Source of the DNA: Agarophyton chilense
Taxonomy: Eukaryota; Rhodophyta; Florideophyceae; Gracilariales; Gracilariaceae
Direction of reading: 5' to 3'
DNA length: 64,000 bases
Assembly: GCA_030374765.1 (NCBI GenBank)
Contig: JARGXX010000100.1
Location: forward strand, 558,001-622,000
Under the pieces are notes generated by a model. That model saw nothing but the letters and a program-made list of their open reading frames with translations, ran no database searches and was not told where the DNA came from. Below are positions 53,973 through 64,000 of the stretch, piece by piece (within the stretch, counting starts at the first letter, position 1; the number at the start of each line of letters is the position of its first letter). Made by a program: the position numbers and the translations under genes.

Positions 53973-56900
53973 GTGGATCCGAATCCCATTCTTGACGAAG
54001 GGAGTCCTATATCCTCAGGAGGAATTATCTCTGCCGTGCGACTGTGTCAAGTGCTCAACATAGAGTTCAAACCCTCAACGGCAAGAAACAAATATCGCCG
54101 CGGATGGGGAGATCAATGCCTAAATCCTAAGAATGTTAAATGTTCCTGGACACTGTCCACTCAGGACGTGAACAACAAGACGATGGAATTCACATTCGAC
54201 CTGTTCGAGGACAAGTCACCCCTAACGATTGGGCTGGACGTGAAACAGTATAGTACAACAGACTTCTCTGTACATCAACCAACGTTGATAATCAGACGAC
54301 CTCTAGATAGCGAAGCAAGAGTATTCAGGCTCTACTTAAGGTCTACATCCGTATACGACTTACGAGCTCACGTGGCCATCATACCGACCGTTTGTGGACT
54401 ATTAAGCTCGGCAATTGAACGGTGTAGACCGAAAACACTGGCCAAGAGGTTGCATCGGCTGACGCATGGTCATCCCAACGAGATAATCAGCCTTTGCGAA
54501 CGGGCTGGATACAAATCCAAAGAACTCGAATTAGAGGTCAAAAAGATCAGCGACAACTGTCCTATTTGTGCGAGATCTGGTCCACCTATACCATCAAAGA
54601 AGATATCGATTAATCATGTGAACCATGCCTTCAATGTGGAAATACAGATGGATTACATGTTCTGTACCATTCGAGACACAATATATTCAGTATTACACAT
54701 AGTTGACGCAGGTACTGGCTATTCTGAGGCAAGCATCACATCTGATAGGGAATCACAAACAGCAACAATCGTACTAGAAACGGAATGGTTCAACCGACAC
54801 GGAGCTCCAGAAGCTCTGTCAGCCGATTACGAAATGGACTCAAAGATTATCCGTCGATTCTTATCGGGAAGGGACATCAGATTCAAAGCACGGCCCGTGA
54901 GAAGACATAATAAAACCGGCATCGTAGAAAGGAAACATGGGGTAGTCAAACGCATACTCGAGAAGCTCCAAATGGATACCACCCGTGGGAGCGATAAGAC
55001 GATACTATCCAGAGCACTCTTTCTAGCTAATTGTTTCACAGGATCAAAAGTCATGAGCTCCTTTGAACTCGCGAAAGGGTACGCTCCTTCAATCCTAGGC
55101 GCACCCAGGAGGCTCGTGACCGAAGAGCTTCTGAAAGCCTACACAGATCAGACAGCAACACGCGCACTTCAACGGGTGCTAAAGGCACACGATCATTCAA
55201 CTATACCCGAATCGGCTATAAAGCCGGGTGAGGAGGTGCTTTACTTCTACAAGAGTTCCAAACAGAACGAGGCTGACGAGTGGCGCGGCGCAACAGTCGT
55301 TAAAGCTCTTCCTCATATCGTCGAAGTCCGTCGTTCGGATAAGGGGCCCGTATCGAAAATTTCCTACGAAGATATCAGGCTGCGTCCGAGATCTCAACTC
55401 GCACGCGAACTGAGCGAAGGAGTCATGGAAGATTATATAGACCTCACACTCAGCCCAAGCAACACCGATGTTCACGAAGAAGCTACAGAGATCACCACCT
55501 CACTCATGGCTAACAACGACGTCAATAGGGAACAAGTTTACAAAGATATGGGGCACTACACCGACAATCTACTGACACACTCTGAACTCAACGACGAACA
55601 GACATTGCAGTCAAACGAACAGCAGATTCTGAAGGACATGCAACGGGTGATTGGGTCAAGACAGGTGAATGCCAGAGAAGTAGAATTTGCTCCAGCCTGG
55701 ATATTACAGAAGGCAGTCGAGAAGGAACATGCGGATAATTGGTCGGAGTCATACATGGAGGTATCAGAGAATGAAATACCTCGTGGTGCAAACGTTATAT
55801 CATCTCACACAGTGTACAAGGTTAAAGTAGACGAAGACAATCACAGGAAGTTGAAAGCACGCCTCGTGACACACGGAAACAGGGACGATCTTAAAGATGA
55901 CATCAGAAAAGACTGCTCTAATGCCGATATGACCATCATTCGCATCTTGATTAGTGTCGCTCTTTCTCTTGGTTTCGTATTCGGCGTTGCTGATATCAAG
56001 GGTGCATTTCTTCAAAGTGGCCCAATACAGCGGGATATCTACGTCAGACCTGCATTGGAGTTCCGAAAGAAGAAAGGCGTCCTATGGAAACTTATGAAGT
56101 TGCCATACGGAATCGTGGAAGCTGGAAGGCAATGGGCAAAACGTATAGAGTCATGGATGATCGGAACAGCTGACCTAGAAAGGGTATACGGGGTTAACCA
56201 ACTGTTTACAAAGAAGGATGAAGACGGCCGCATCACTCTTCTCATAGCCAAGATCGTCGACGACCTCCTGGTCGCCGGTACGGAATTGAGAATCCGCAAC
56301 TTCATGGACTCACTACAGCACGAATTCGAAGTGGGAAAAGTCCGAATTGACGCCGTACTGAACTTTGCCGGATGTGATATAACCAAAGACGCGGACCAGA
56401 ATGTCATCTTGTCAATGGTTCCGTACATGGAACGCCTCCATCCCATCGAACTTTCAAAGGCGAGAAGAAGAGAACGTGATGAAAGAGCTAATGACGACGA
56501 GATCAAGAAATATCGTTCGCTAGCTGGAACCCTCATGTATTTGGGCTCAGGCGTCCTTCCCTCAGCATCGTTCGTTATGTCAAAAATGCAACAAGAACTG
56601 GGTAATCTGAGAGTTAAGCACCTGGTAGATGCCAACGTAATGTTACAAGAAATACGAAGTTTGGGACCTACGATCAAATACATCAGACCATTCGGAGTTA
56701 CAGCTGTAACCTTGACCACTCTTTCCGATGCATCACATGGCTCCAAAGATCTCGCATACGGACAATCGGGTATTATTTGCGGTGTTCAATTATTCACGGA
56801 AGTTGACGACGATCCTATCTTCCATCCCTTGTACTGGTCGAGCACAAAACAAAGACGTGTGACTTACTCTTCATTCGGTGCAGAAATACTAGCGTGTGCG

Positions 56901-57251
56901 GAAGCAGAAGATCGAGGTTTTGACATGAAGGTGACGTTCGCTAACATCTTTCCGAAGATTAGCATTGCTCACCGAATCCTAGTTGACTCTAAAGCACTGT
57001 TCGATACCATCACAACGTTACACGAATGTCGCGAATTTCGCTTGAGGAAAACAGTCACGATTATCAGAGACGCTTTCGAGGCCGGAGAACTGGATGAGAT
57101 CACTTGGATTCCGGGAACCATCAATTTGGCCGACGCTCTTACCAAACGTAGCGTAAATCACTCAGCAAAGATGAACCAAATGTTTCGTGATGGGTTCTGG
57201 AGCATAGATGTTTCCAAAGGAGTCAGTCATGACTCAAGGAATTGGCAATAG
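53973..57251 (+). CDS. pol of the copia element (protease, integrase, RT, RNase H)
   Basis: About 1092 residues. Near the start, ILDEGSPISSGG fits the protease position with a variant of the active-site triplet. A zinc-binding segment (TH-GH-N-E and CPICARSG) leads into the integrase core with QMDYMFC, LSADYEMDS and KTGIVERKHG. The reverse transcriptase shows KARLVTHGNRDD, VADIKGAFLQS, LMKLPYGIVEAGRQW and the catalytic KIVDDLLVAG. RNase H shows LSDASHGSK, SSFGAEILACAEAE, LVDSKALFD and WIPGTINLADALTKR. These enzymes replicate and insert the element. The stop lies shortly before the 3' LTR. Confidence 0.92.
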   Translation: MDPNPILDEGSPISSGGIISAVRLCQVLNIEFKPSTARNKYRRGWGDQCLNPKNVKCSWTLSTQDVNNKTMEFTFDLFEDKSPLTIGLDVKQYSTTDFSVHQPTLIIRRPLDSEARVFRLYLRSTSVYDLRAHVAIIPTVCGLLSSAIERCRPKTLAKRLHRLTHGHPNEIISLCERAGYKSKELELEVKKISDNCPICARSGPPIPSKKISINHVNHAFNVEIQMDYMFCTIRDTIYSVLHIVDAGTGYSEASITSDRESQTATIVLETEWFNRHGAPEALSADYEMDSKIIRRFLSGRDIRFKARPVRRHNKTGIVERKHGVVKRILEKLQMDTTRGSDKTILSRALFLANCFTGSKVMSSFELAKGYAPSILGAPRRLVTEELLKAYTDQTATRALQRVLKAHDHSTIPESAIKPGEEVLYFYKSSKQNEADEWRGATVVKALPHIVEVRRSDKGPVSKISYEDIRLRPRSQLARELSEGVMEDYIDLTLSPSNTDVHEEATEITTSLMANNDVNREQVYKDMGHYTDNLLTHSELNDEQTLQSNEQQILKDMQRVIGSRQVNAREVEFAPAWILQKAVEKEHADNWSESYMEVSENEIPRGANVISSHTVYKVKVDEDNHRKLKARLVTHGNRDDLKDDIRKDCSNADMTIIRILISVALSLGFVFGVADIKGAFLQSGPIQRDIYVRPALEFRKKKGVLWKLMKLPYGIVEAGRQWAKRIESWMIGTADLERVYGVNQLFTKKDEDGRITLLIAKIVDDLLVAGTELRIRNFMDSLQHEFEVGKVRIDAVLNFAGCDITKDADQNVILSMVPYMERLHPIELSKARRRERDERANDDEIKKYRSLAGTLMYLGSGVLPSASFVMSKMQQELGNLRVKHLVDANVMLQEIRSLGPTIKYIRPFGVTAVTLTTLSDASHGSKDLAYGQSGIICGVQLFTEVDDDPIFHPLYWSSTKQRRVTYSSFGAEILACAEAEDRGFDMKVTFANIFPKISIAHRILVDSKALFDTITTLHECREFRLRKTVTIIRDAFEAGELDEITWIPGTINLADALTKRSVNHSAKMNQMFRDGFWSIDVSKGVSHDSRNWQ

Positions 57252-57289
57252 GAGTTTTTATTAGAGGATACTAACGCGACAGGAGAGTG

Positions 57290-57528
57290 TGTGAGATAGC
57301 TAAGACACGTACAACATCAATCGATGACGTACACACTACTAGAAGGAGTACGTCACCTCAAGTGTCCGAAGGGTCGCATAGTATCCCTATAAAAACCCAC
57401 GTCAATAACCTTGGAGCTCTTCCCAGAGCTTCTGGCAGACCCTTTGTGCCGAGTATCGCTTGTGTTGAGATCGTCCCCACCACTGCACACGTATGAACTT
57501 CAACAACATGTCCGAAGGTCAACTTACA
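57290..57528 (+). repeat. 3' LTR of the copia element
   Basis: 239 bp, with about one difference from the 5' copy, followed by ACGGG. It carries the same TATA box and gag ATG, so it could start transcripts that read into the flanking DNA. Confidence 0.95.
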
Positions 57529-57649
57529 ACGGGTGAAACAGGAAAGCTGTTTTTATGCATTAGAAACAGTTCTCCGATCAAAAACCTAGTAATTATATCG
57601 GCTCGGCTTTTTTGAGACGAAATGTGATAATTACCTAAATCTTTTTGAT

Positions 57650-57930
57650 TGACAGAATCTAATATGGGTGGTGCCTTAGTTCAATGCGTTACACTTTTCT
57701 CAATGCAAAGTCAGTCTTTGTTTACACACTTGCACCGAGATTGTCCTGGAATAGAAGAATCGGGTAGTCAAGTGCAAATCCCAGTTTTTTGAGCGCGTTC
57801 CCGATCCACGTAAGTTGTTTAATGCATTTCAAAATAGCATAGAACTGAGCTTTTGCTGTCGACATGGCCGTCTACTTCTGGAGCTTCGAACTCCAAAACG
57901 TAAACACATCACCGATGGTGATGACAAGAC
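57650..57930 (-). mobile_element. older copia fossil: RNase H fragment, minus strand
   Basis: Read on the minus strand, TAKAQFYAILKCIKQLTWIG, LKKLGFALDYPI and LLFQDNLGAS match the copia RNase H pattern 'S-tEAEy-al--a-ke--Wl--lL-elG' and 'l--DN--a'. It faces against the younger copia element next to it. It is a small broken remnant. Confidence 0.65.
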
Positions 57931-58729
57931 CGCCCCTAGATCAACGTTAGTCCAAATTGTTGGAAGATAGTTTGAGAGTGTCTTAATCGTAACAAACATC
58001 ACAATGAGATGTACTATGCCTGGATCGGACAGTGATCACTAGAAAAGAAAATATTGTAGGCCGGTTGTTGAATAGCGCAGAGAAATGCGAGCAGAACTTG
58101 CCTTGGCAGTTCCGTGACCAGGCTGGAGCACAGCCGGTCGTCTATAAAAGGGCAACACAGCAGCCCCTGCCGGCCGGAAGGCTGAATAACGTCAATGATA
58201 TGAACCAATCTACCTTCTAAGAAGTTATGGCCCAGCCTACGGTCTTTAGGCATCGTTTACAACTGCAACCAACCACCCTTAACAATTTTTGAGTCACTTG
58301 TTGACATCTCGAAGTTTTGCGTGCCTCTGTTGAAGACAGAGAACTACTATTCCTAATCGAAGAAGCTGGAACTGATCCTACGTGCTATAAGAGTATGAGA
58401 ATTTGTCACTGAGAAAAAGTCGATGACGAAACCGAAACAGGAAGGACCGAAAGTGCAATCAGATTCACAAGAAGAGCAAACCACCTAGAAGGACCAACAA
58501 AAGAAGAACATTGTGCTGTTTTGTACTCTACTTTCTGTGGAAGAGTCCTGTGTGGCACCGGTCATCGATAAACAGGAGCCGTCCGTTTGTTGGAATCACA
58601 GCTGCCCTCAGTCTCTCTCTCGCTCTGGGAGAGAGTTGTGTGGGAACTTGGGACATCGGCGCAGCGCACAGGACAAATCCGACAGGGAAGAATTGTCAGC
58701 GATCGGGGAACCGGTGTCGTCGTTCGTTG
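57931..58729. other. no gene recognised
   Basis: Short frames on both strands (58,014-58,253 minus; 58,032-58,220 plus) have no family features. This may be more of the older copia fossil. Confidence 0.35.
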
Positions 58730-59170
58730 CTGTCCCCCGCGCTCGCCGCGAACCGGCGAGCGCGTTCTGAAGTTTTTATTGTCGGCTGATAGAGCGCTGC
58801 CGCTGCGATCTCCGCTAGTAAGCTACGTAAGTTCGGGGCTTACGTCAGCCATTCAACACCCCCCCAGTTGGCTGAAGTATAGAGCCAAACAAGTAAAAGT
58901 ATACCTTAGGGTAGGTGTTATAACAGAACTGAAAAGACTGAGCGGAGTAGCGGGGATGTTTTACAATACGACGCAAGATTTCCGAGTTCGATTCTCGGAG
59001 TAAGCTCGACGAAATGAGACTGTTAAGCGACTAGGAGCGGACGTGAAATTAGCGTCGGTGTCAAACGACCGTTACAAAGGCTGACCACCGAAAGGTGTAT
59101 TGAGGGCCTACTTGATTGTAGGGGGAGGGATGTCCAGTTCGGCTGTAATTCCCCACCTTCTTAACGGTGA
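58730..59170 (+). ncRNA. candidate structured RNA with a tRNA-like T-arm, or decayed SINE/LTR
   Basis: Hairpins are crowded here. A perfect 10-bp stem lies at 58,738-58,764. ACGTAAG/CTTACGT pairs at 58,825-58,845. A canonical T-arm (CCGAG, loop TTCGATT, CTCGG) lies at 58,982-58,998. CACC-GAAA-GGTG, a stem with a GNRA tetraloop, lies at 59,086-59,097, and CCTAC/GTAGG at 59,107-59,122. A GAGCGGAGTAGCGGG block about 45 bp before the T-arm loosely resembles an A box. No acceptor stem closes the structure, so it is not a normal tRNA gene. A tRNA-derived SINE, another RNA or an LTR could explain it. Confidence 0.35.
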
Positions 59171-59436
59171 TACAACGTTCCAAAATCGCGTGAACCGCGC
59201 AGCGGGGGGCGATCTCGTGTCTTAAGCATTACTATCGTCAATCGATTTTTTTGGAAAACAACGCATTTTCGACATCCTTAGAATAGAATATGTCGCCGAA
59301 ACTATTGCATAAGCCGACCACTTGAAGCGGTGCTCATTTGAAAAAGTAGCTTATCAGGTAGGATACCAGTCGCCATCAGAGAGTTGAGTGTCTTGAAGCC
59401 ATGGGGATTGATTTTTGTTAAACCATCGGCTATGTT

Positions 59437-61279
59437 TTACGAGCCGGGAATCCACAAGGACTGCAACTCGTGCGACTCAAACGAATCACGCAATCGACAA
59501 ACAGTTGCCCTTAGTCTGTAGTCTCTCTGCTCATGTAGAGTTGAGATTGTAGAATAGAGCCCAAAGGAGTCCACAAGAAGGGTGAAATTGGGTGGTTCGA
59601 TTGAGCCATGTTCATGAAGAAAGTATGGGATGGTCTGCGACAAATGAATCGAACGCTCTGCATCCAGGGCAGCTGCTAGTATTTCTGCTCCAGCAGAGGA
59701 GAACGAAACACGAGTTTGTTTCGACGAGTGCCAGTCAATCACATGAAATATGTTTTCCTTCTGGTCACGAAGTAGCAGGCAAGAGACTAGTCCAGACTGT
59801 CTCTAAGAGGTGGTACCGGTCGCTGCGTCACTGAAACTTATCAATTCGATAAGCGCCGTCTTCGCGATGTGGACGGACGGAGCCTTGTAGAGTAGGAAAG
59901 GGTTAAGACTCTTCACGTCTCGCAAGGCGCTGTTCAGCAACCTAAGGCTGCTGACCTTCAAGCGAGACTCTTGCTGTTGGAGTTTGCTGGCGAGAAGCGA
60001 GGCCAGCCGTAGCACCCCATGTTCCATGAAGTTGAGTTTCCCCGTCAGGCTTTGAAAAGTATGGAGTTCAGTGTCTATGCAGGGAGAGTTGTACTGCTTC
60101 CTTCGAGCCGGGGACACATCGATTGGGTGCACTTGGTCCATGAATTCCTTCATGGATACTGTTATTGAGTACTCCGGGTGTTGATATATAAACAGGCGGT
60201 TGAAGGCGATATCTGTCGCGCAGGAGAATCCTCCAACGTCAAATGCTGCGGATATAAAACTATAGAAAGCATCTAGTTCTTCCTTGGAAGCGGCAAATAG
60301 CATGTCGTCGACAACCCTCGCCAAGATAAGTACGAGTCTCTTGTCTTTCCATGATACGAAGAGCCGGGAAAGCCCGGTACGGTGACGAATCTATGATTGA
60401 GGAGCCATTTCTCAACGCAGAGCTGCCATAATCTCCCAGAATCGAGGAGACCGTACGCTGGAACCAGGATCTTCCAGACCTCGTCGAAAGAGTGCGTCCA
60501 GCTACGCGGCGGTCTCATATATATGTCTCGTTTGATTTTACCGGCTTGGAGGTACGCGGACCTTATATCAATGGCCGCAATGCGAAAATGGAGCAGTGCG
60601 GCCATGGAGAGGAGAAGAAGAATTGTGGGGAACTGTGCAGTGGCTGAGTACGATCAAAGGGACTTTTTCTCCTTATCCTTTTTACCATGCGGTACAAGAC
60701 GGCATTTTAGTTTGAGCGTGCGGCTTTCGCCGTCATGCTTGATTACGAAGAATGGTGACACGATATGAGGTTAGCGTCTCGGGGAAGAGAACAAACTGAA
60801 ACAGGTTTATACGCTTTCCTGTCTCGATAGGCCTTCTTTTCTCTCGCGATTGCATCGTCCAGTAGCCGCAGAGGGACCGTCTGCAGTTTGCACTCAGTCC
60901 ACGGTCTGTTTCCAAGAGTGTTGCGAAGCTCTTCCAGTATAGACTGAGTGACAGACTTGAGGGAAGTTGGGTTTGCTTTAGAAGTGTCATAGATGCCGAT
61001 ATTCTTGGAGATTGCATTGAAGCTCCTTGGCAATCCTGTTTTTGACAGATAGGTGACGTTGGCGGGGTGATCATCCCACTCTTGAAAATCAACTGGAAGA
61101 TTCTGGTCGATCTCATCGAAGAGCAAGGGTTCTACGTCGGTTGTGACCAGTATTGGGTCTGGAACAGGTTGTAGACCAACAGGTTGAAGGCCATCTTTCT
61201 CGCCTAGTACAGCTTCTTCTTCCGAAACGCCCTTTGGCAAGAGATTGAAGCCGAGCTCGAGACGCTCAAGATCTTTCAA
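59437..61279 (-). mobile_element. copia fossil: RT and RNase H part of pol, minus strand
   Basis: Read on the minus strand, pieces of one copia pol occur in order. From 61,279 come SFNAISKNIGIYDTSKAN and LRLLDDAIAREKKAY. Next is AAIDIRSAYLQAGKIKRDIY, then LVPAYGLLDSGRLWQL, the catalytic ARVVDDMLFAASKEELDAF, SLTGKLNFMEHGVLR, and finally the RNase H blocks SSAGAEILAAALDAE, LVDSFGLYSTI and LWIPGS. It has several breaks and lacks integrase. It is clearly distinct in sequence from the young copia element and much older. Confidence 0.85.
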
Positions 61280-61680
61280 AAGCGGGTTGCTCGGTCGAAG
61301 ACGAAGGTCTTCGTAGGCGACAGCGTATGTGTTGCCTCGAACTCTTTTGTTGACGGTCAGATTTGCGGGAAGTATGTTTGTCTTTGTATTCTTCTCGTTT
61401 TCGTTTGTAGTAGTGTCGAGCGTATTGATCGCGATAACCGCAGTTGTTGCAGTATTCTACTATGTCGGGAAATCAGATAGGTTGGTTTTTCGCGAAGTCG
61501 CGGTTGGAACTCATAAATGAGTTTTATCATCAGCATTGTGATATGAAATGGCATCCCGCATAGGATGCTTAGAGACAAAATGTCTAAGTGGAACACGTGG
61601 CGTCATGGGTCGAGTGGCCTACCACGGCGCGCGCATAGTTGCGACCCTTCCTAGGGGAATGCCATATTGGCAACGGCGCA
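61280..61680. other. no gene recognised
   Basis: Short frames without features. It separates the minus-strand copia pol fossil from LTR copy A. Confidence 0.35.
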
Positions 61681-62163
61681 TGTAGTGGCGATCCACGTGG
61701 AGGGCTTTACTAACCTTTGTAGCTAGACGTCCATTAGGGACCATATCCATACAGTGGTTTGGCTAAGTGGCTGATCACTGGGTACTATTTATATATTTAT
61801 TTGGGCACTCACCCTGGTACACAGTATATAGTGTACCAGAGATGAGCGCCGACTCCAAGTAAAGGAGACAACATGGGCATCATGACTATTCTGTTTCTCG
61901 CTTAGGATTCCTGAACCGGAGATCCGGAAGAGCTATAATAGATAGTCAGCCCCCAACCACTTCACGAGCCGTCTCGTACCTACATTCTATCAACATTGTA
62001 CAGTTGCACTTTTCACCCTCTCTGGCGAGTAGTGGCTTTACACCCCACTTCCAGCTCGCTGGTATTGTAGCTCTACCACCCCTTTTCCTTCGCCGCAAGC
62101 GACCCATCGGCAGTCCAAACGCTGTGGCAGGTGTTTGCTCTCTCCGTTAGAGCGGATACTACA
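61681..62163 (+). mobile_element. LTR of the third family, copy A
   Basis: 483 bp, starting TGTAGTGGCG and ending GAGCGGATACTACA, with a TATA-like TTTATATATTTATT near 61,788. It aligns with copy B at 20,916-21,435 (opposite strand). The flanks do not show a target duplication (GCGCA versus GTAGT). It lies between a minus-strand copia pol fossil and a minus-strand gag fragment; whether it belongs to either is unknown. Confidence 0.7.
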
Positions 62164-62199
62164 GTAGTGCCAGTTGTTATCGCCGCGATCTCTGTTGCA

Positions 62200-62550
62200 A
62201 GATGATTTGTTTCGCCAGGTAGGTCTTCTGCGTCCATTTGTTCTTGGCGTGTATAGTTTAGGTTATGTTACTGACGAGGGCGTAATGGTGGAAGATTGGT
62301 CCGGGTTGTTCGGGTTCTTACGGCGAGCCGCTTCGACTTCGACAGCGTTTACGATGAAAACTGGCGTCTGTGAGGTTGGAAAGCATGGTCGAAGGGTCGT
62401 AAGAGTTTGAAAGACTTCGGATGAGCTTTGAAATTTTTTCTTTGTTTGAAAGCTCTTCGTCAAAAGTTGCAAGTCCCCGAACAATTTCCAAGAACTTAGA
62501 CACATGCTTGTTCCAGTCTTCACTATCTCTGAAAACGAGAGTGTCTAAGC
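62200..62550 (-). mobile_element. copia gag fragment, minus strand
   Basis: Read on the minus strand, MSKFLEIVRGLATFDEELSN, KEKISKLIRSLSNSYDPSTM and LSNLTDASF match the copia gag (UBN2-type) pattern, where a helix ends in 'LL-sLP-sY'. The fragment stops where the duplicated 1.44-kb segment begins. It may be the front of the same fossil as 59.4-61.3 kb. Confidence 0.55.
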
Positions 62551-62561
62551 GATGACGGATG

Positions 62562-64000
62562 TCTCACTTGCACATCTTTGAATCTCCAAATATTTGGACA
62601 CCTTAACTATTTTTAAATCGTCTCATATTTCGGCTGCTTCATGCTTCCTCTCGAGAGGAATGGAACTCTTCTGAATATTTTTTGACACGGGTCGGAATGT
62701 GCATGAATCTGACGTGGTGGGTTTACAGCGGCACAGTTGGAACTAGAACTTGCTCGAAAGGTCGGGGGACTGATGGAGCAACACAGATATGTGACATGCA
62801 TCGTCTTTCTTTGGTTTCTGGCATTGAGTTCGAAGAGAAGTCGCAGAGAATTGTGGATGTGCGTGCTATTTATTACGCAAGAAGAAAGGTACTCGTATGT
62901 GGTTTGGATTGAGTTGCATGAGAATCTGTTTTCGAGTTTCAACCCGCTCCACCATTCTTAGTTGGCATATGATATGTGTTCAGTTATCTTTAGTTTTCAA
63001 TTGTGTGTCGTTTCATCTTTACTGCCCATTTTCACCTGTGAATCTTTGAATCCCCAAAAATTTAAACAACTCAAATCTTCAATCGTCTCAGATTTCGCCT
63101 ACGTCATGCTTCCTCTCAATAGGGAATTGTCTTCCAGATTTCTGAGTTGCAAGGCAATGTATTCTTTGTTGTAGAGAGCCCTTGTATCCTTATATGATAT
63201 CACTTGCCTATGCTTTTCATTCAAGGCATGCTACTAGACCAGCACGTGTCGTAATTCTTCAGTACCCGGCGACACACCTGTTTCATGAAGTTGTTTCTCT
63301 TTCGTCTAACATACACGATGTGATGCTATGGAATATATCTCATTGTCCATGATCGTGTATAGCCGTTGGTGATTTGTTTCAGCGCCTTTCTCAGCGCTCT
63401 ATCCAGATTCATAATTGAAAACATGACCTACTGTCAAGAACTTTGAATTGCTAACTCCAACAGCTGACCTGACGTAGGCAAAACTCTTAAACTACAAAAG
63501 AGTTGCAAACAGAAGTATTTTCTTTTCACATCGCTTTTCCTTTCATGTACTTGAGATCATGAATCCGGGATATGAAATGGTTTTTGTTTATATGCTGCTT
63601 CTCTATGGAAACAACCATGAAGCGTTCTGCAGCAGCTGAGAGAGCACTCAGCTTTCTTCCTTTTCTAGCATTTTAGACATCGCATGGCTGCGCTTCCTTG
63701 AATTCTTGATGACCTGGCAGAAGGGAATTACGGCCTTCGAATAAAAGAAGTATATGTGGTCCATCGGACCAGATTTGTTTTGATCTGAAGCGAAAATGGT
63801 GTCGAGAGGTTCATGCTGTGATCCTGCACTTCCCACCCTCGACGAGAATGTGTTCTGTTTTCTATCAAGAAATATCGTCTTCTCACGCAAGGAGCTGAAA
63901 AAGACAATCCTAGCGGTCCATTCATGTATGACATGTCTCTATGTAATGAGGAAGTGTATCTTTGTTTTTTCCCCACGAACAAAGAATGACGATGGCCATC
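62562..64000 (+). repeat. 1.44-kb direct duplication, copy 2 (runs to the window end)
   Basis: This matches 42,930-44,374 in the same direction with small indels (for example four bases fewer near 62,775). The match continues to the last base of the window, so its right end is not seen. In copy 1 the cysteine-rich gene starts 146 bp later, so a second such gene may begin just outside this window. Confidence 0.93.

Larger units (their letters stand above)
52575..57528 (+). mobile_element. Ty1/copia element, 4.95 kb, young fossil
   Basis: Two 239-bp LTRs (52,575-52,813 and 57,290-57,528) begin TGTGAGATAGC and end CTTACA, differ at about one position, and are flanked by ACGGG on both sides. Between them lie gag, protease, integrase, reverse transcriptase and RNase H in copia order. 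The element therefore inserted recently. Pol from protease to RNase H is open over nearly its full length; the gag region is interrupted about once or uses frames in a way I cannot resolve. Its pol resembles the copia lineage described from red algae (PyRE10G-like); that is recall, not a search. It is CpG-containing and more GC-rich than its flanks. Confidence 0.95.

Noticed and set aside
58940-59010. A functional tRNA gene
   Set aside because: A T-arm is present but no acceptor stem, D-arm or anticodon arm can be formed around it.

Overview
The window looks like nuclear DNA of a multicellular red alga (florideophyte, Chondrus-like). This is an inference from four things: intron-free host genes separated by long stretches of decayed transposons, a Ty1/copia element of the kind reported from red algae, a PDR-type ABC transporter, and small secreted cysteine-rich proteins. 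No database search was possible. No rRNA gene, confident tRNA gene or CRISPR array is visible.

Host genes are few and compact. They are a tetraspanin-like membrane protein (5.7-6.5 kb, minus, split by a one-base shift), a secreted subtilisin-family protease (14.8-15.9 kb), a full-size ABCG/PDR transporter (36.3-40.5 kb, minus), a small unrecognised gene beside it (40.7-41.1 kb), a secreted cysteine-rich protein (44.5-45.0 kb), and a divergent pair of secreted von Willebrand A-like proteins (48.8-49.5 kb minus; 50.9-51.6 kb plus). Three of them have a TATA-like box 114-129 bp before the start codon, which suggests one simple promoter layout.

Mobile elements dominate. A near-complete 11.6 kb Ty3/gypsy chromovirus fossil (22,780-34,364) has 563-bp LTRs, a GAGTG target duplication, and an unusual 828-codon antisense ORF between pol and the 3' LTR. 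A 4.95 kb Ty1/copia element (52,575-57,528) has almost identical 239-bp LTRs and an ACGGG target duplication, and seems to sit inside an older copia fossil in the opposite direction. Smaller copia and gypsy relics lie at 0.6-1.1, 1.6-2.1, 57.7, 59.4-61.3 and 62.2-62.5 kb. DNA transposon relics include two different PIF/Harbinger-like transposases (10.7-11.8 and 17.8-18.5 kb) and a Tc1/mariner transposase (46.4-47.2 kb). A tyrosine-recombinase relic lies at 3.8-4.3 kb.

Other structure: a 1.44-kb direct duplication (42,930-44,374 and 62,562-window end) whose first copy is the upstream flank of the cysteine-rich gene, so a paralogue may lie just past the window; a perfect 51-bp palindrome; a G27 tract; a 16-bp minisatellite; two stretches of packed hairpins (22.24-22.62 and 58.73-59.17 kb) that could be structured RNAs; and a pair of LTRs from a third family (20.9-21.4 and 61.7-62.2 kb).
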